The position numbers and the translations under genes are program-made. Positions 63,785-64,000 of a DNA stretch of 64,000 nucleotides are shown here, in pieces (the first letter of the stretch is position 1; every line of letters starts with the position of its first letter). The DNA lies in assembly GCF_019880635.1 (NCBI RefSeq), contig NZ_JAINVX010000003.1, forward strand, positions 1-64,000. The letters run 5' to 3'. The notes beneath the pieces were generated by a model. The model saw nothing but the letters and a program-made list of their open reading frames with translations. It did not search any database and had not been told where the DNA came from. This DNA comes from Hanstruepera marina. GTDB taxonomy: Bacteria; Bacteroidota; Bacteroidia; Flavobacteriales; Flavobacteriaceae.

Positions 63785-64000
63785 ATGACAGATCAAGAAA
63801 TAGCTAAAGACATTCAACTAGAACATATTAGTAAAATTGCAGAAAAGTTGGGCTTAAATGTTGATGATATTGACATGTATGGAAAGTATAAGGCCAAATT
63901 ACCACAATCAATCATTAATGAGGAAAAAGTAAAACAAAGCAACCTTGTTTTGGTAACTGCAATTTCTCCAACTCCTGCAGGAGAAGGTAAGACAACCATG
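63785..64000 (+). CDS. fhs: Formate-tetrahydrofolate ligase, N-terminal 72 residues (cut by window end)
   Basis: The ATG at 63785 opens a frame continuing past the end of the window. The visible residues MTDQEIAKDIQLEHISKIAE and the nucleotide-binding segment SPTPAGEGKTTM (61-72) are characteristic of Fhs, which activates formate as 10-formyl-tetrahydrofolate with ATP. Only the start is visible, but the motif is distinctive. PabB, also in this region, feeds folate synthesis, though the two genes are not adjacent. Confidence 0.9.
   Translation, partial: MTDQEIAKDIQLEHISKIAEKLGLNVDDIDMYGKYKAKLPQSIINEEKVKQSNLVLVTAISPTPAGEGKTTM

Overview
The window is AT-rich chromosomal DNA from a member of the Bacteroidota, most likely a marine Flavobacteriaceae. 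The evidence is: type IX secretion (T9SS) C-terminal sorting domains on very large surface proteins; a hybrid two-component system (HTCS); TAnnTTTG-type -7 promoter elements; no clear Shine-Dalgarno sequences; a LolA/LptFG/FtsK/RibBA gene order; and an NhaC Na+/H+ antiporter. I saw no phage, insertion sequence, CRISPR array or rRNA. The only RNA gene I am sure of is one tRNA-Ser(UGA).

Region 1 (1-10.4 kb, minus strand) holds three secreted proteins. The first is an M14 zinc carboxypeptidase whose 3' end lies outside the window and which ends here in an 81-bp tandem repeat. The second is a 268-aa protein that is a free-standing paralogue of the C-terminal part of its neighbour. The third is a 1946-aa HYR/LamG/T9SS protein. 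The first two share a paired 20-bp-spaced direct repeat at the same distance from a -7-like element, and the third has one half-site. tRNA-Ser follows.

Region 2 (10.8-17 kb) holds a nitroreductase and a DegT-family aminotransferase, then a secreted and membrane-anchored TPR-CHAT protease-like protein facing an ECF sigma factor and a membrane TPR/anti-sigma-like protein.

Region 3 (17-31.5 kb) holds an HTCS sensor/regulator. It is followed by a 21-bp-spaced direct repeat (the probable HTCS operator) and a translationally coupled set: a 45-aa ORF, a 406-aa lipoprotein and a 3004-aa T9SS surface protein. The surface protein has 12 Fn3-like domains, seven near-identical 83-aa repeats and about 4.5 Asp-rich 91-aa repeats. 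This is the most distinctive system in the window.

Region 4 (31.6-49.4 kb) is mostly core genes: a lipoprotein; ribBA with a degenerate RibA half; an LptF/G permease; lolA; ftsK; dgkA; the peroxide-defence group tpx, katG and a 2-Cys peroxiredoxin; nhaC; a YdjM-like protein; a Cys/Met-metabolism PLP enzyme divergent from an Lrp regulator; a CPBP protease; and lpd.

Region 5 (49.5-64 kb) holds a LytS/LytTR two-component pair, a short ExbB-like protein, an esterase-TPR protein, a duplicated membrane/PH-like protein and a DEAD-box helicase. It ends with a compact operon pabB-tilS-dsbD-ade-yheT and the start of fhs.

All similarity statements come from reading motifs by eye; no database search was run.
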